Under the pieces are notes generated by a model. That model had not been told where the DNA came from. It was given only the letters and a program-made list of their open reading frames with translations, and made no database searches. The translations under genes and the position numbers were made by a program. A DNA stretch of 64,000 bases from CAIWHR01 sp963734575 (lineage in GTDB: Bacteria > Pseudomonadota > Gammaproteobacteria > Burkholderiales > Casimicrobiaceae), in NCBI GenBank assembly GCA_963734575.1, contig CAVTHT010000008.1, forward strand, positions 124,001 through 188,000, written 5' to 3'. Below, one piece after another: positions 18,478-28,095 of the stretch; the first letter of the stretch is position 1, and every line of letters begins with the position of its first letter.

Positions 18478-19530
18478 TCAGCAGATCCGCGGAAGCTGCT
18501 CGCCGGTGAGCCAGTCCACCACGCGGCGCCCGCCGAAGCTCGTGTCCATCTGCACGAAGTGATGCTCGTCGGCGATGACCTCGCCGATGAGGGCGGCATC
18601 GCGGCCGAGGGGATGGCGGCGCATCGTCGCGAGCAGCCGCTCCGCATCGTCGGACGCGCAGATCGCGATCAGCTTGCCTTCGTTGGCGACGTACAGCGGA
18701 TCGAGGCCGAGGAACTCGCAGGCCGCCTGCACCTGCGGCTGCACCGGGATGTCCTTCTCGCGGATCAGCATGCCGCACCCGGACTGGCGCGCGAGCTCGT
18801 TCAGCGTCGTCGCGAGCCCGCCGCGCGTGGGGTCGCGCAGGCAATGGATGCCCGGGACCGCGGCGACCATGTCCGCCACGAGCTCGTGCAGCGCAGCCGT
18901 GTCGGAGGCGATGGTCGTCTCGAACGAGAGGTTCTCGCGCAGCGACATGATCGCGACCCCGTGATCGCCGATGTTCCCGCTCACCAGGATGCGATCGCCG
19001 GGACGCGCGCGGTCGCCGGAGATGCGGACACCTTCCGGCACGACGCCAACGCCGGTCGTGGTGATGAACACGCCATCGCCCTTGCCCTGCTCCACCACCT
19101 TGGTGTCCCCGGTCACCACCGGCACGCCGGCGCGCTTCGCGGCGTCCGCCATCGATTCGACGATGCGCTTCAGGTCGGCGAGCGGAAAGCCCTCCTCCAG
19201 CACGAAGCCGGCCGCGAGATAGAGCGGCCGCGCGCCCGCCATGGCGACGTCGTTGAGCGTGCCGTGCACGGACAGGCAACCGATGTCGCCGCCCGGGAAG
19301 AACAGCGGCGAGACGACGTGACTGTCGGTGGCCATCACCATCCGGCCGGCCGCGGCACGTCGAAGGCCGCCTGATCGTTCTGCCTGCCGCAGCCACTCGT
19401 TGTCGAAGGCACGCAGGAAGAGCTCGTCGATGAGCTGGGCCATCGCGCGGCCGCCGCTGCCGTGCGTCATGTCCACCCGGCCGCGGCGGAAGTCGATCGG
19501 CCGGACATACGCCTTGCGCGCCGCGCTCAT
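18478..19530 (-). CDS. hypE: Hydrogenase expression/formation protein HypE
   Basis: 350 residues. HypE dehydrates its carbamoylated C-terminal cysteine to a thiocyanate, the source of the cyanide ligands. Visible features: MTHGSGGRAMAQLI near the N-terminus, PVVTGDTKVVEQGK and CLRDPTRGGLATTLNE of the PurM/AIR-synthase fold, and the C-terminal tail PRIC ending in the essential cysteine. The ATG at 19530 overlaps the hypD stop (4 nt), so the genes are coupled. Confidence 0.96.
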   Translation of the reverse strand: MSAARKAYVRPIDFRRGRVDMTHGSGGRAMAQLIDELFLRAFDNEWLRQAERSGGLRRAAAGRMVMATDSHVVSPLFFPGGDIGCLSVHGTLNDVAMAGARPLYLAAGFVLEEGFPLADLKRIVESMADAAKRAGVPVVTGDTKVVEQGKGDGVFITTTGVGVVPEGVRISGDRARPGDRILVSGNIGDHGVAIMSLRENLSFETTIASDTAALHELVADMVAAVPGIHCLRDPTRGGLATTLNELARQSGCGMLIREKDIPVQPQVQAACEFLGLDPLYVANEGKLIAICASDDAERLLATMRRHPLGRDAALIGEVIADEHHFVQMDTSFGGRRVVDWLTGEQLPRIC

Positions 19531-20684
19531 GCCGTGATCTCCGCGGAGAGCGCCATCACGGCCGCGTCCTTGAAGCGCCCGTAGGTGTAGTGCGCGGCGC
19601 ACGCACCTTCGGACGAGACCATGCACGAGCCGATCGGATTCTCGGGCGTGCAGACGGTGCCGAACACCTTGCAGTCGGTCGGCTTCCTGAGCCCCCGCAG
19701 GATCGCGCCGCATTCGCAGGCCTTGTGGTCCGGTACGGACCGGTAGCCGATCCCGAAGCGTCGCTCGGCATCGAACGCGGCGTAGCGCTCCTTGATGCGC
19801 AGTGCGCTGTAGGGGACTTCGCCGAGGCCGCGCCACTCGAACGTGCGCCGCAGCTCGAACACCTCGGCCACGAGGGCCTTCGCGTGCACGTTGCCCTCGC
19901 GCGTCACGGCGCGCGTGAACTCGTTCTCCACCTCGGCGCGGCCTTCGTTGAGCTGCCGCACGAGCATCAGGATGGCCTGCATCACGTCGAGCGGCTCGAA
20001 GCCCGCGATGACCACCGGCCGTGCGTATTCCTCCGCGAAGTATTCGTACGGCTGGCTGCCGATGACGGTGCTCACGTGCGCCGGGCCGATGAAGCCGTCC
20101 AGTGGCACGGTACCGAGGTCGCGCACTTCGGGCGACTCGAGGATGTTCGCGATCGCCGACGGCGTCAGCACGTGGTTGCAGAACACGCTGAAGTTGTGCA
20201 GCCCCTCGGCATCGGCGGCGCGAATCGCGATCGCGGTGGGCGGGGTGGTCGTCTCGAAGCCGATGGCGAAGAACACGACTTCGCGGTCGGGATGCTCGCG
20301 CGCGATCCGCAGCGCATCGGCGCTGGAATACACCATGCGCACGTCCGCGCCCTCCGCCTTGACCTTGAGCAGCGACCGGCCATTGCCTGCCGGCACCCGC
20401 ATCGTGTCGGCATAGGTGCACAGGATCACGCCCGGGCGCAGCGCGAGCTCGATCGCATTCTCGATGCGCCCGATCGGCAGCACGCATACCGGGCACCCCG
20501 GCCCATGGATCATGCGCACGTTTTCGGGCAGGAGGTCCTTCAGGCCGTAGCGCGAGATCGCGTGCGTGTGACCGCCGCAGAACTCCATCAGGCTGTAAGT
20601 ACGCTCGGGACGCGCCTCCGCGCGCACCGCTGCCGCGAGCACCCGTGCCCGTGCGCCGTCGCGGAATTCGGTGACGTACTTCAT
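19527..20684 (-). CDS. hypD: Hydrogenase maturation protein HypD
   Basis: 385 residues, normal length. HypD is the iron-sulfur scaffold on which, with HypC, the Fe(CN)2CO unit is built. Diagnostic motifs: FCGGHTHAI (residues 35-43), IHGPGCPVCVLP (59-70), GFETTTPP, and the C-terminal cysteines in ACECGAILRG and FGTVCTPENPIGSCMVSSEG that ligate the 4Fe-4S cluster. It overlaps hypC upstream and hypE downstream by 4 nt each. Confidence 0.97.
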   Translation of the reverse strand: MKYVTEFRDGARARVLAAAVRAEARPERTYSLMEFCGGHTHAISRYGLKDLLPENVRMIHGPGCPVCVLPIGRIENAIELALRPGVILCTYADTMRVPAGNGRSLLKVKAEGADVRMVYSSADALRIAREHPDREVVFFAIGFETTTPPTAIAIRAADAEGLHNFSVFCNHVLTPSAIANILESPEVRDLGTVPLDGFIGPAHVSTVIGSQPYEYFAEEYARPVVIAGFEPLDVMQAILMLVRQLNEGRAEVENEFTRAVTREGNVHAKALVAEVFELRRTFEWRGLGEVPYSALRIKERYAAFDAERRFGIGYRSVPDHKACECGAILRGLRKPTDCKVFGTVCTPENPIGSCMVSSEGACAAHYTYGRFKDAAVMALSAEITA

Positions 20685-20923
20685 GCGGAGGCGGCGATCG
20701 CGTGCGAGGCATCCAGCGCACGATCGAAGAGCGCGAGCGTGCGCGCTGCTTCGTCGGGATCGAGCAGCGAGAGCGCGTAACCGACGTGGACGATCACGTA
20801 GTCGCCGACGACCGCCTCGGGCACCAGCGCGAGCGAGATTGTCTTGCGGACGCCGCCCAGATCGACGAGGGCGTCGTCGCCTTCACGGCGCTCGATGATG
20901 CGAGCCGGTATGGCAAGGCACAT
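20681..20923 (-). CDS. hypC: Hydrogenase maturation chaperone HypC
   Basis: 80 residues beginning MCLAIPARI; Cys2 is the residue that binds iron and HypD. The OB-fold core (VDLGGVRKTISLALVP; GDYVIVHVGYAL) matches HypC. It follows hypF after 3 nt and overlaps hypD by 4 nt. A second family member, hupF at 27793-28095, serves the hydrogenase-specific role. Confidence 0.95.
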   Translation of the reverse strand: MCLAIPARIIERREGDDALVDLGGVRKTISLALVPEAVVGDYVIVHVGYALSLLDPDEAARTLALFDRALDASHAIAASA

Positions 20924-20926
20924 GGC

Positions 20927-23267
20927 TCAGAAGAGTCCCGCACGCAGCGCGTGCTGCGCGACATAGGCTTGCCCGAGCGCGAGACCGCCGTCGTTCGGCG
21001 GCGCGGCGCGCGCTTCGAGCATCGTGATCCCGCGCGCGTGCAGCGCGGCGCGCAAGCCGGTCGCGAGAATGGCGTTGAGAAAGCAGCCGCCGCCGCAGGC
21101 GACGGTCGTGACGCCGCGCGCCCGCGCCGCCGCGTCCACCCATTCCGCGAGCGCCGCGACGAGCGTGGCGTGGAAGAGCGCCGCGCCGTAGCCGGCGTGG
21201 CCGCAGTCGGCGAGGCGCAGCGCGAGCGGCAGCAGGTCGAGGATGCCGTCGTCGGCGATGGCATACAGCGATGCGTCCGGCGCGACGGGACCATGCCGCT
21301 CGGCGAGGCCTTCGAGCAGCATCGCCGCCTGGCCTTCGAAGCGCATGACGCGCTGCACGCCAAGCAGTCCCGCGACTGCATCGAACCACCGGCCGGCACT
21401 GCTCGTTTCGGGCGCGTTGAAGCCACGTTCGAGCATCGCAGCCACGGTGGCGGCGGCGGGCTGGTCGGCGAAGCGCGCCGGAATGTCGGCGCCGCGCCCC
21501 GCAGCGGCGAGTGCTGCGCTGGCCATTCGCCACGGCTCGCGCGCGGCGCGGTCGCCGCCCGGGAGACGCAGCGGACGCAGGTGCCCGACGCGAGTGAAGC
21601 GATGACGGTCGACGACCAGCAGCTCGCCACCCCACGCCGCGCCATCGACGCCAAGACCGACGCCATCGAGCGCCAATCCGAGTACGGGCGTGTCCACCCG
21701 GTGCTCGGCGAGCACGGCGCCGATGTGCGCATGATGATGCTGCACGCCATGAAGCGGCACGCTCCAGCGCGCTGCCAGCGCGGCCGCGTGCCGGGTGCTG
21801 AAGAAGTCGGGGTGCAGGTCGTGCGCCACCACGGCGGGTTCGACCTCGAGGATCGCGACGAGGTGGGCGATCGCCTGCTCGAGCGCCGTGCACGTGGCCG
21901 CATTGTCGAGATCGCCGACGTGCTCGGAGAGAAACGCCTCGGGGCCGCGCGTCACGCACACGGCGTTCTTGAAGTACCCGCCCGTGGCGAGCACCGGAGG
22001 CGTCGCCGCCGCCAGACGAATCGACCGCGGGGTGTACCCGCGGCCGCGCCGCACGAACTGCACGTCCGGCCGGTGCGGGTGCCGCGCGCACGACGCTGTC
22101 GTCGCAACGTACCACGATGTCGCGGTCGTGCACGAGCCATGCGTCGGCGATGCCGTGCAGTCGCGCGAGTGCGTCCGCGTTGCCGGTGACAAGCGGCTCG
22201 CCACCGGGATTCGCGCTCGTCATGACCAGCGCGAGCTCCTGTGGAGCATCGAGCCACGCACCGCCGGCAGAACGCCCCGCAGCTTCATGAAAGAGAAGGT
22301 AATGCAGCGGCGTGTACGGCAGCATTACGCCGAGCCACGCGAGGCCCGGTGCGACGCCCTGCAGCGCCTCGGCCGCAGCGGTCTTGCGCATCAGCACGAT
22401 CGGCCGCTCGCGCCCGGCAAGGAGCGCGCGGGACGGGGCGTCGACGCTCGCCCATCGTGCCGCGGACGCAGCATTCGCCACCATGATCGCGAACGGCTTT
22501 GCGTCGCGATGCTTGCGCGCCCGCAGCGCGGCCACCGCCGCGGCATTGCGCGCATCGCAGGCAAGGTGAAAGCCACCCAGTCCCTTGACCGCCACGATGG
22601 CGCCGGCGCGCAACCGCGCAACCGTCGCCGCGATCACGTCCTCGTCGCCGCCGATCACCGCGGCGCCCGTGCCATCGACGAGCTGGAGCGCAGGACCGCA
22701 CGCGGCGCAGGCGTTGGGCTCGGCGTGAAAGCGCCGATGCCGCGGATCGCGGTATTCGGCGTCGCACGGCAGACATTGCGTGAACGGGTGCATGCTCGTC
22801 ATCGCGCGCTCGTACGGCAGGCCGCAGGTGATCGTGTAGCGCGGACCGCAATGCGTGCAGTTGATGAAGGGATACCGGTAGCGGCGGTCGGCCGGGTCGA
22901 AGAGCTCGCGCAGGCAGTCGGCGCACACTGCGGTGTCGGAGCCGATGATGGTCGCCGTCTTTCCGTGCCGATTCTCGACGATCGCGAACCCCGCTTCGCC
23001 GCGCGGGTCCAGAGGCTCGGATACCGCCACGGCATCGACGCGGGCCAGCACCGGCGCTTCCGTCGCGATGCGCCCGGCCATGGCGTGCACCCGCGCCGGA
23101 ACGCCCTCGACCTCGAGGGTCACGCCGCCCGCATCGTTGCGCACCCAGCCATGGAGCTCGAGCTCTTCGGCAAGCCGGTATACGAAGGGCCGGAAGCCGA
23201 CGCCCTGCACGATGCCGCGCACCTCGATACGGCGGCGATGCAGGACCGATGGCGAAGGAATCGGCAT
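20927..23267 (-). CDS. hypF: Carbamoyltransferase HypF (one frameshift)
   Basis: HypF converts carbamoyl phosphate to carbamoyl-adenylate and passes the carbamoyl group to HypE. Domains in order: acylphosphatase (RGIVQGVGFRPFVYRLA), two zinc fingers (CADCLRELF..CTHC; CLPCDAEY..CAAC), YrdC-like (GGFHLACDARNA; PLVTGNADAL) and Kae1-like (HGVQHHHAHIGAV metal site, VACGGGCFLNAIL). The reading frame changes near 22075: VVRAAPAPA continues as RPDVQFVRRGRGYTP in the next frame. The span of 2341 nt is 3n+1, so deleting one base gives a 779-residue protein of normal size. No residue loss is seen elsewhere. Confidence 0.93.
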
Positions 23268-23277
23268 GTGCGCGGCC

Positions 23278-24186
23278 TCAGGCGGCGGTCGCCTCGGCGG
23301 ACGCCACCGATGCACCGTCGCCGGCGGCACGGGCCGTTGCGCCGGTCACACCCGCAGCGCCACGCTCGAGCCACGCGACCCACGCCGCCATGCCTTCGCC
23401 CGTCGTCGCGGAAACCTGGATCACCTCGATATCGGGCCGCACGCGACGCGCATTGGCGATCGCCTGCGGCACGTCGAAGCTGACATGGGGCAGGAGGTCG
23501 ACCTTGCTGAGGATGCACAGATCCGCCGCCGCGAACATGTCCGGATACTTGAGCGGCTTGTCCTCGCCCTCGGTGACGGAAAGGATGACCACCTTGTGCG
23601 CCTCGCCGAGGTCGAACGCCGCGGGACAAACGAGATTGCCCACGTTCTCGATCAGGAGGAGCCCGCGCGCGGGCAGCGCCAGCGCGGTCATCGCCTGCTC
23701 CACCATCGTCGCATCGAGGTGGCACCCCTTGCCGGTATTCACCTGGATCGCGGGCGCGCCCGTCGCGCGGATTCGTTCCGCGTCGCGCGAGGTCTGCTGG
23801 TCGCCCTCGATCACCGCGATCGGCAGGCGCTCACGCAGCAACTCGATCGTGCGCACGAGCAGCGTCGTCTTGCCCGAGCCCGGGCTCGACACGAGGTTGA
23901 GGGCGAACACCTGCTCCGCGGCATAGCGGGCGCGATTGCGGGCGGCAACGGCATCGTTGGCGGCGAGGAGATCCTGCTCGACCCGGACGATGCGGGCCGG
24001 CGACACACCGGGGGCGTGCACCGCGCCGAGCGGTCCCGGCGCGTGCCGATGCCACTCGCCCTCGCCGTGGCGATGCCAGTGATCGTGCGCGTCGGCCGCA
24101 GCCTCGACACGGCGGAAGCCGCCCTCCTGCATCGGCCGTCCCTCGATCGACGCCGTGGCGCCGCCGCATCCGCATGTCGTGCACAT
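23278..24186 (-). CDS. hypB: Hydrogenase nickel incorporation GTPase HypB
   Basis: 302 residues. HypB delivers nickel with HypA in a GTP-dependent step. The N-terminal MCTTCGCGG is the high-affinity nickel motif, followed by a His-rich stretch (HDHWHRHGEGEWHRH, residues 34-48) that can store metal. The GTPase has the P-loop SSPGSGKTTLL, the metal-binding GCHLDATMVEQA, IENVGNLVCP and the base-recognition SKVD. The C-terminal 30 residues are Ala/Gly-rich and not conserved. It lies between hypA and hypF. Confidence 0.96.
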   Translation of the reverse strand: MCTTCGCGGATASIEGRPMQEGGFRRVEAAADAHDHWHRHGEGEWHRHAPGPLGAVHAPGVSPARIVRVEQDLLAANDAVAARNRARYAAEQVFALNLVSSPGSGKTTLLVRTIELLRERLPIAVIEGDQQTSRDAERIRATGAPAIQVNTGKGCHLDATMVEQAMTALALPARGLLLIENVGNLVCPAAFDLGEAHKVVILSVTEGEDKPLKYPDMFAAADLCILSKVDLLPHVSFDVPQAIANARRVRPDIEVIQVSATTGEGMAAWVAWLERGAAGVTGATARAAGDGASVASAEATAA

Positions 24187-24198
24187 GATCTTCGTCCT

Positions 24199-24540
24199 TC
24201 AGGCAATCTCGATGTCGCGGACGCGCATCTGCTCGCCTTCCGCAACCTGGAGCTGGTAGCTCCCGCAGTCCGGGCACGAGTCGCCGCGCGCCGCGAGCGG
24301 CACGCGCTTGCCGCAGGGCATGCACCATGCCGCGCCGGGCGTGCTCGAGATCTCGAGGCTCGCGCCGTCCGCGATCGAGCGCTGCTTCACGACGTCGAAG
24401 CACGTACGCAATGCGTCGGGAGCGACGTGCGACAGCGCGCCGATCTCCAGTCGCACGCTGCGCACCCGCGCGGCGGCGTGCGCGCGCGCGGCCTGCTCGA
24501 CGATCGCCAGCACGCTTTCCGCAAGCGCCATCTCATGCAT
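24199..24540 (-). CDS. hypA: Hydrogenase nickel chaperone HypA
   Basis: 113 residues, canonical size. MHEMALAESV carries the N-terminal nickel site (His2, Glu3). The zinc domain has two CxxC pairs (CMPCG and CPDCG). It overlaps the end of hupK by 8 nt and precedes hypB by 12 nt. Confidence 0.96.
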   Translation of the reverse strand: MHEMALAESVLAIVEQAARAHAAARVRSVRLEIGALSHVAPDALRTCFDVVKQRSIADGASLEISSTPGAAWCMPCGKRVPLAARGDSCPDCGSYQLQVAEGEQMRVRDIEIA

Positions 24541-25684
24541 GGGCCACCTCGATCGTGCACGCCACGCATGGATCCATGGCCTGTGCCACGAGACGCGCCG
24601 ACCGCATCAGGGCCGCCTCGTCCGGTGCCACGAGGCCCGTCAGCGCACGCGTGAACGCGCCGCCAGCGCGGAAATTCCATTCGGTCGGGGCGACGATGGC
24701 GTAGTCGTCGATGTGTCCGTCCTGTACGCGCGCACGGTGCAGCAGCAGTCCGCGCGCCGTGTGGCTGGCGCCGTAACCGTCGCGGCCCGTGCCGAAGGCA
24801 TCGACGTTCGCAGTCGTTCCACCGCTGGCCAGCGACTGCAGCAGCGACGCGAGCTGGGTCAGGCGCGCGACGAGTCGCGACGCGACCGAGTTGCCCCAGG
24901 CGGCCACGACCGCCGCGACCAGCGGATGCGCCTGCATGCACGCGATCGAGCCGGTTTCCACCGCGTTGTCGTCCCAGGCCGGGTGCTCGACGAAGGCGGG
25001 CGAGGCCCGCCATTGCCCGATGACCGCGGCCTGCAGCGCGTCGCGCGTGGCGGCCGGCATGGGCGGCACCGAGCTCACGCCCAGGGTCGGGTGCTCCCGC
25101 AGCAGCGTGTGCAGCCAACGCGCGGGCGCGACGCTGCCCGTGCGCGACCAGGCCTCGATGTGCGCAATCCCGTCCAGCGCGAGCCATGCGTCGCAGGACA
25201 TGCCCAGCAACGTGTCGGCGACGGCCGTTGCGACGGCTTGCATCGCGACCGCGACATCCTGATCGTCCGGGCATTCGTCGTGCAGCAGCGATCGCAGTCC
25301 GCGCTCCACGAGTGGCAGCGTCGCCGCGCGCACGGCGCGTACGAGCGGCAGCAGCGGCGCGTCGTTCATGACGGCCGGCCAGCCGAGGCCGAGGCGGGTG
25401 CAGTGCTCCTGGATCGCCTCGATGCCAACGAGCGTGCTGCGCGCAGCAAGCGCACGGGGTGCAACCGCGCCGTCGCGCGCCGCCGCGCACGCGCCGGCCG
25501 CCGCGACCGCCTGCGCCGCGCCGCATACGGCGTGCACACGCGACACGATCTCCGGGACCGTCGCCACGTCCCGTCCGCGCAGGAGCACGCCGACGGCATG
25601 GGGGCGCGTCGAGCGGACCGCGACATCGCGCACGCTGCGTCCGTCGAAGACGAGGCTCACGCGAAGATCACCTTCGATCGTCAT
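24533..25684 (-). CDS. hupK: Hydrogenase large-subunit-like assembly protein HupK/HoxV
   Basis: 383 residues from the ATG at 25684. It resembles a degenerate [NiFe] large subunit: the C-terminus DPCVACTIEV copies the L2 nickel-binding motif, and DGYGASHTARGLLLHRA and EWNFRAGGAF match HoxV/HupK. The N-terminal L1 CxxC pair is absent and there is no cleavable tail, so it cannot be a catalytic subunit. In Ralstonia HoxV acts as a scaffold for the Fe(CN)2CO unit before transfer to the large subunit. It overlaps hupJ by 17 nt and hypA by 8 nt. Confidence 0.88.
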   Translation of the reverse strand: MTIEGDLRVSLVFDGRSVRDVAVRSTRPHAVGVLLRGRDVATVPEIVSRVHAVCGAAQAVAAAGACAAARDGAVAPRALAARSTLVGIEAIQEHCTRLGLGWPAVMNDAPLLPLVRAVRAATLPLVERGLRSLLHDECPDDQDVAVAMQAVATAVADTLLGMSCDAWLALDGIAHIEAWSRTGSVAPARWLHTLLREHPTLGVSSVPPMPAATRDALQAAVIGQWRASPAFVEHPAWDDNAVETGSIACMQAHPLVAAVVAAWGNSVASRLVARLTQLASLLQSLASGGTTANVDAFGTGRDGYGASHTARGLLLHRARVQDGHIDDYAIVAPTEWNFRAGGAFTRALTGLVAPDEAALMRSARLVAQAMDPCVACTIEVAHA

Positions 25685-26240
25685 CGCCGGACGGCAGGAA
25701 GCGGCCGCGCAGGAAATCACGCTTGCTGAGCGGCGCGTCGAGTTCCGCCTCGAGGCGGGCGAGCGGTCCGGGACCCGCGTCCTTGGGCGTCAGGTCCCCC
25801 TGCGGGTACTCCGGCACCTCGGCGTGGCTCGCGTCGAACAGGGCTTCGCGCGCGAGTGCCGCGACCATGACTGCCGTGGCGTGGTCCTCGAACTCCGGCA
25901 CCGGCGAGAAGAGCGAGCAGCTCTGGTAGGGGCCGATCAGCGCATCGTCCCCGCCGATGAATTCGTATGGCCCGGCCGGGAAGCGATAGGTCCGCTTGTC
26001 TCCGAATGCGAGCGGCTTCCACGCGTCGGGCTCGCGAGGGACCAGCATGAGATTGATGAACCACGGCGTGACCATGACGCCGAGCCAGGATCCGTTCCAC
26101 GGTGCGAACGCCACCGCCTCGACGTCGAGCGCGTCATTGAGGAACGGCAGCCCCATCATGCGTCGCAGATGGATTTCGCGATATGCGGCGGTCAACCGGC
26201 TCGACGGATCCGCGTGAACGACCGGGGTCTCAGTCGTCAT
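25668..26240 (-). CDS. hupJ: [NiFe]-hydrogenase assembly chaperone HupJ/HoxT (HybE family)
   Basis: 190 residues from the ATG at 26240. HybE-family chaperones help the small subunit pass Tat quality control. Family features: MMGLPFLNDALDVEAVAF, WLGVMVTPWFINLMLVP and a final SKRDFLRGRF typical of the HupJ branch. It overlaps the rubredoxin gene upstream by 11 nt and hupK downstream by 17 nt, consistent with tight translational coupling. Confidence 0.9.
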   Translation of the reverse strand: MTTETPVVHADPSSRLTAAYREIHLRRMMGLPFLNDALDVEAVAFAPWNGSWLGVMVTPWFINLMLVPREPDAWKPLAFGDKRTYRFPAGPYEFIGGDDALIGPYQSCSLFSPVPEFEDHATAVMVAALAREALFDASHAEVPEYPQGDLTPKDAGPGPLARLEAELDAPLSKRDFLRGRFLPSGDDDRR

Positions 26241-26481
26241 GGAGCACCAGGAACTGGTCCCGGGTCGTCGAGCACTGCGGGCACGACCAGTGGTCGGGCA
26301 AGGCTGCGAACGGCGTGCCTGGGGCGACCTGCCAGACCGCATCGCCCGCCGCGGGGTCGTACACGTACCAGCAGACCTTGCACTCGAAGCGCGTGCGCGG
26401 CAAAGGTTCGCTGCGCTCGGGTGCGGCAGCGGCCACGGGCACCGCGGCGAGGTTCACGTCGCGCACGACTCGCTCATCCAT
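26230..26481 (-). CDS. hupI: Hydrogenase-associated rubredoxin HupI/HoxR
   Basis: 83 residues with the two iron-binding pairs CKVC and CPQC in a rubredoxin frame (FECKVCWYVYDPAAG; LPDHWSCPQC). HupI/HoxR protects or repairs the iron-sulfur clusters of the small subunit during maturation under oxygen, which fits the oxygen-tolerant enzyme here. The ATG at 26481 overlaps hupH by 28 nt and adds a 29-residue N-terminal extension; a GTG at 26466 would shorten it. Either start keeps the full fold. Confidence 0.92.
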   Translation of the reverse strand: MDERVVRDVNLAAVPVAAAAPERSEPLPRTRFECKVCWYVYDPAAGDAVWQVAPGTPFAALPDHWSCPQCSTTRDQFLVLHDD

Positions 26482-27317
26482 TCGATCAGCTCCGCGAGCC
26501 GCGTGCGGCTGTCGAGGAGGTCCTCGGTGGCGGCCATCGCGACCTCGGGCACGTCGACGATCTCGATCGTGTTGAGGATCAGCGTGTTCATGCTGTTGAA
26601 GTACTGCACCCGCCACACGTCGCGCGCACCGGTGGAGGTGATCCGGCAGTTGCCGAAGCCGCGCGAGATCATCGCGACCGGCCCCACCGGCAGCGCGCGC
26701 TCGAGCACCAGGTGGTCGTCGGCGCTCATCGGCAACAGCGTGAGATTGAGGACGTGCGGTGGATCGCCGGCACGCCGCGTCGCGAGCTGGCCTTCGATCT
26801 CGCGCAGCAGCGACGGCGAATTCATCGCTCCCGGCGGAATGGCCACCGGCGCCACGCGCATTGCGCCCGCGGCGCGCGCGACCGTGGTGGCGACGCGCGG
26901 CACGCTCGCTGCCTCCAGGAGGTCCGCCACGACGCCGCCGGCATCGACGGCATACAGGCGCCACAGGCCGGTGAAGATGCTTTCCTGGATCCGCCACGGC
27001 TGCGCGCCGCCGACCTGGATGGCGACCTCGCCCTCGCCCAGCACCTCGTTCAGCACCTGCAACCCTTCGGCGGAGAGCCCGGCGAGATCGAGGCGCGGAT
27101 GCTCGCCGTCGCGTGCCGGATCCCACTTGTCGAGCATGCCCTGGAACGCGGCGAGCACGTCGCGGGCCTCGCGCATCGCGTTCGCCGGCGCGGTCTCCGG
27201 AACGCGCGGCATCTGAAATGTCGGCACGTCGCGCGGCATGTCGAGGTATTGCAGCGGCTCGTCCTCCGGCTGGCTGCCTGGACCGATCACGCGTACGGGA
27301 ACCGCAAAGCCGTTCAT
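26454..27317 (-). CDS. hupH: Hydrogenase expression/formation protein HupH/HoxQ
   Basis: 287 residues, family length. HupH/HoxQ binds the small-subunit precursor with HupG/HoxO and protects it until its clusters are complete. Recognisable segments are LQYLDMPRDVPTFQMPRVPE near the N-terminus, GEGEVAIQV and QESIFTGLWRL in the middle, and VQYFNSMNTLILNTIEIVDVPEVAMAA near the C-terminus. The ATG at 27317 overlaps the hupG stop by 4 nt. Confidence 0.92.
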   Translation of the reverse strand: MNGFAVPVRVIGPGSQPEDEPLQYLDMPRDVPTFQMPRVPETAPANAMREARDVLAAFQGMLDKWDPARDGEHPRLDLAGLSAEGLQVLNEVLGEGEVAIQVGGAQPWRIQESIFTGLWRLYAVDAGGVVADLLEAASVPRVATTVARAAGAMRVAPVAIPPGAMNSPSLLREIEGQLATRRAGDPPHVLNLTLLPMSADDHLVLERALPVGPVAMISRGFGNCRITSTGARDVWRVQYFNSMNTLILNTIEIVDVPEVAMAATEDLLDSRTRLAELIEWMSESCAT

Positions 27318-27793
27318 CGCCCTTCCTCTCCACAGGCGTCGCTCGTGCCGCCGCCAACGACGCGGACACCGATCGTCGGCGGTCGTGTCGGCGTCGCGTC
27401 GAGCAGGCGCGAGATCTCGTCCAGGTACTCGTCCCAATTGCGCAGGCCATCGATGGCACCGACGTACTCGCCGTCGCGCAGCAGCACGAGCGCGGGCCAG
27501 CGCCGGAAGCCGAAGCGCGGCTGCAGCGCGCGGGCGGCGTCGGGATACAGCACACCGACCGCGAACCGGTCGCGGAAGGCACGCGCGAGCTCGGGCACGA
27601 TCACCGCGAGATCGAGCGTCTCGCGATAGCGCGATGGGTCTTCGGTGAAGACGAGGAGGCGCGCGCCCGGCCCGTCGCAGAATGCCTCGCCGGCTGCGGC
27701 GGTGACTTCCACGGCGCCATGCCGCGTGACCAGTTGCGCGAGCAGCGGGTGCACGTCGGCGGGCCCCGTTGCGGTGATCGGAGCAGCGCTCAT
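27314..27793 (-). CDS. hupG: Hydrogenase accessory protein HupG/HoxO (thioredoxin-like)
   Basis: 159 residues of the HyaE/HupG/HoxO family: a thioredoxin fold (LAVIVPELARAFRDRFAVGVL; FGFRRWPALVLLRDGEYVG) without a CxxC pair, so not redox active. It acts as a Tat proofreading chaperone for the small subunit. It overlaps hupH by 4 nt and hupF by 1 nt. Confidence 0.9.
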   Translation of the reverse strand: MSAAPITATGPADVHPLLAQLVTRHGAVEVTAAAGEAFCDGPGARLLVFTEDPSRYRETLDLAVIVPELARAFRDRFAVGVLYPDAARALQPRFGFRRWPALVLLRDGEYVGAIDGLRNWDEYLDEISRLLDATPTRPPTIGVRVVGGGTSDACGEEGR

Positions 27794-28095
27794 CAGGTGA
27801 CCTTCCTGAGATGCGGTGGCAGCTCGGGCTCGCGACCCGCGAGGTCGGCGAAATACGCGTCCGCGTCGCCGGCCCCGCGCATCGCCGCGGCGAGCGCCTC
27901 GAGGGCGTCATTCGTCTGCGCGGCTTCGTCCGGAGACAGGGGCTTCACCGCCGACCCCTGGAAGACCAGCACCCAGTCGCCCGGCTGCGGATCGGCGACG
28001 AGCATCACGTTGACGTTCTCGCGCGTGGCATGACGCTCGGCGACGGCCATGCCGTCCGTCACCTGCACGATGCGCATGGGCACGCCGACGCACAT
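27793..28095 (-). CDS. hupF: HypC-family chaperone HupF/HoxL
   Basis: 100 residues starting MCVGVPMRIVQV, with the HypC/HupF Cys2 motif and the OB-fold core GDWVLVFQGSAVKPLSPDEAAQ. It is hydrogenase-specific and thought to carry the Fe(CN)2CO unit to the large subunit and shield it from oxygen. It has a longer C-terminal tail than HypC, as HupF does. It overlaps hupD and hupG by single bases. Confidence 0.93.
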   Translation of the reverse strand: MCVGVPMRIVQVTDGMAVAERHATRENVNVMLVADPQPGDWVLVFQGSAVKPLSPDEAAQTNDALEALAAAMRGAGDADAYFADLAGREPELPPHLRKVT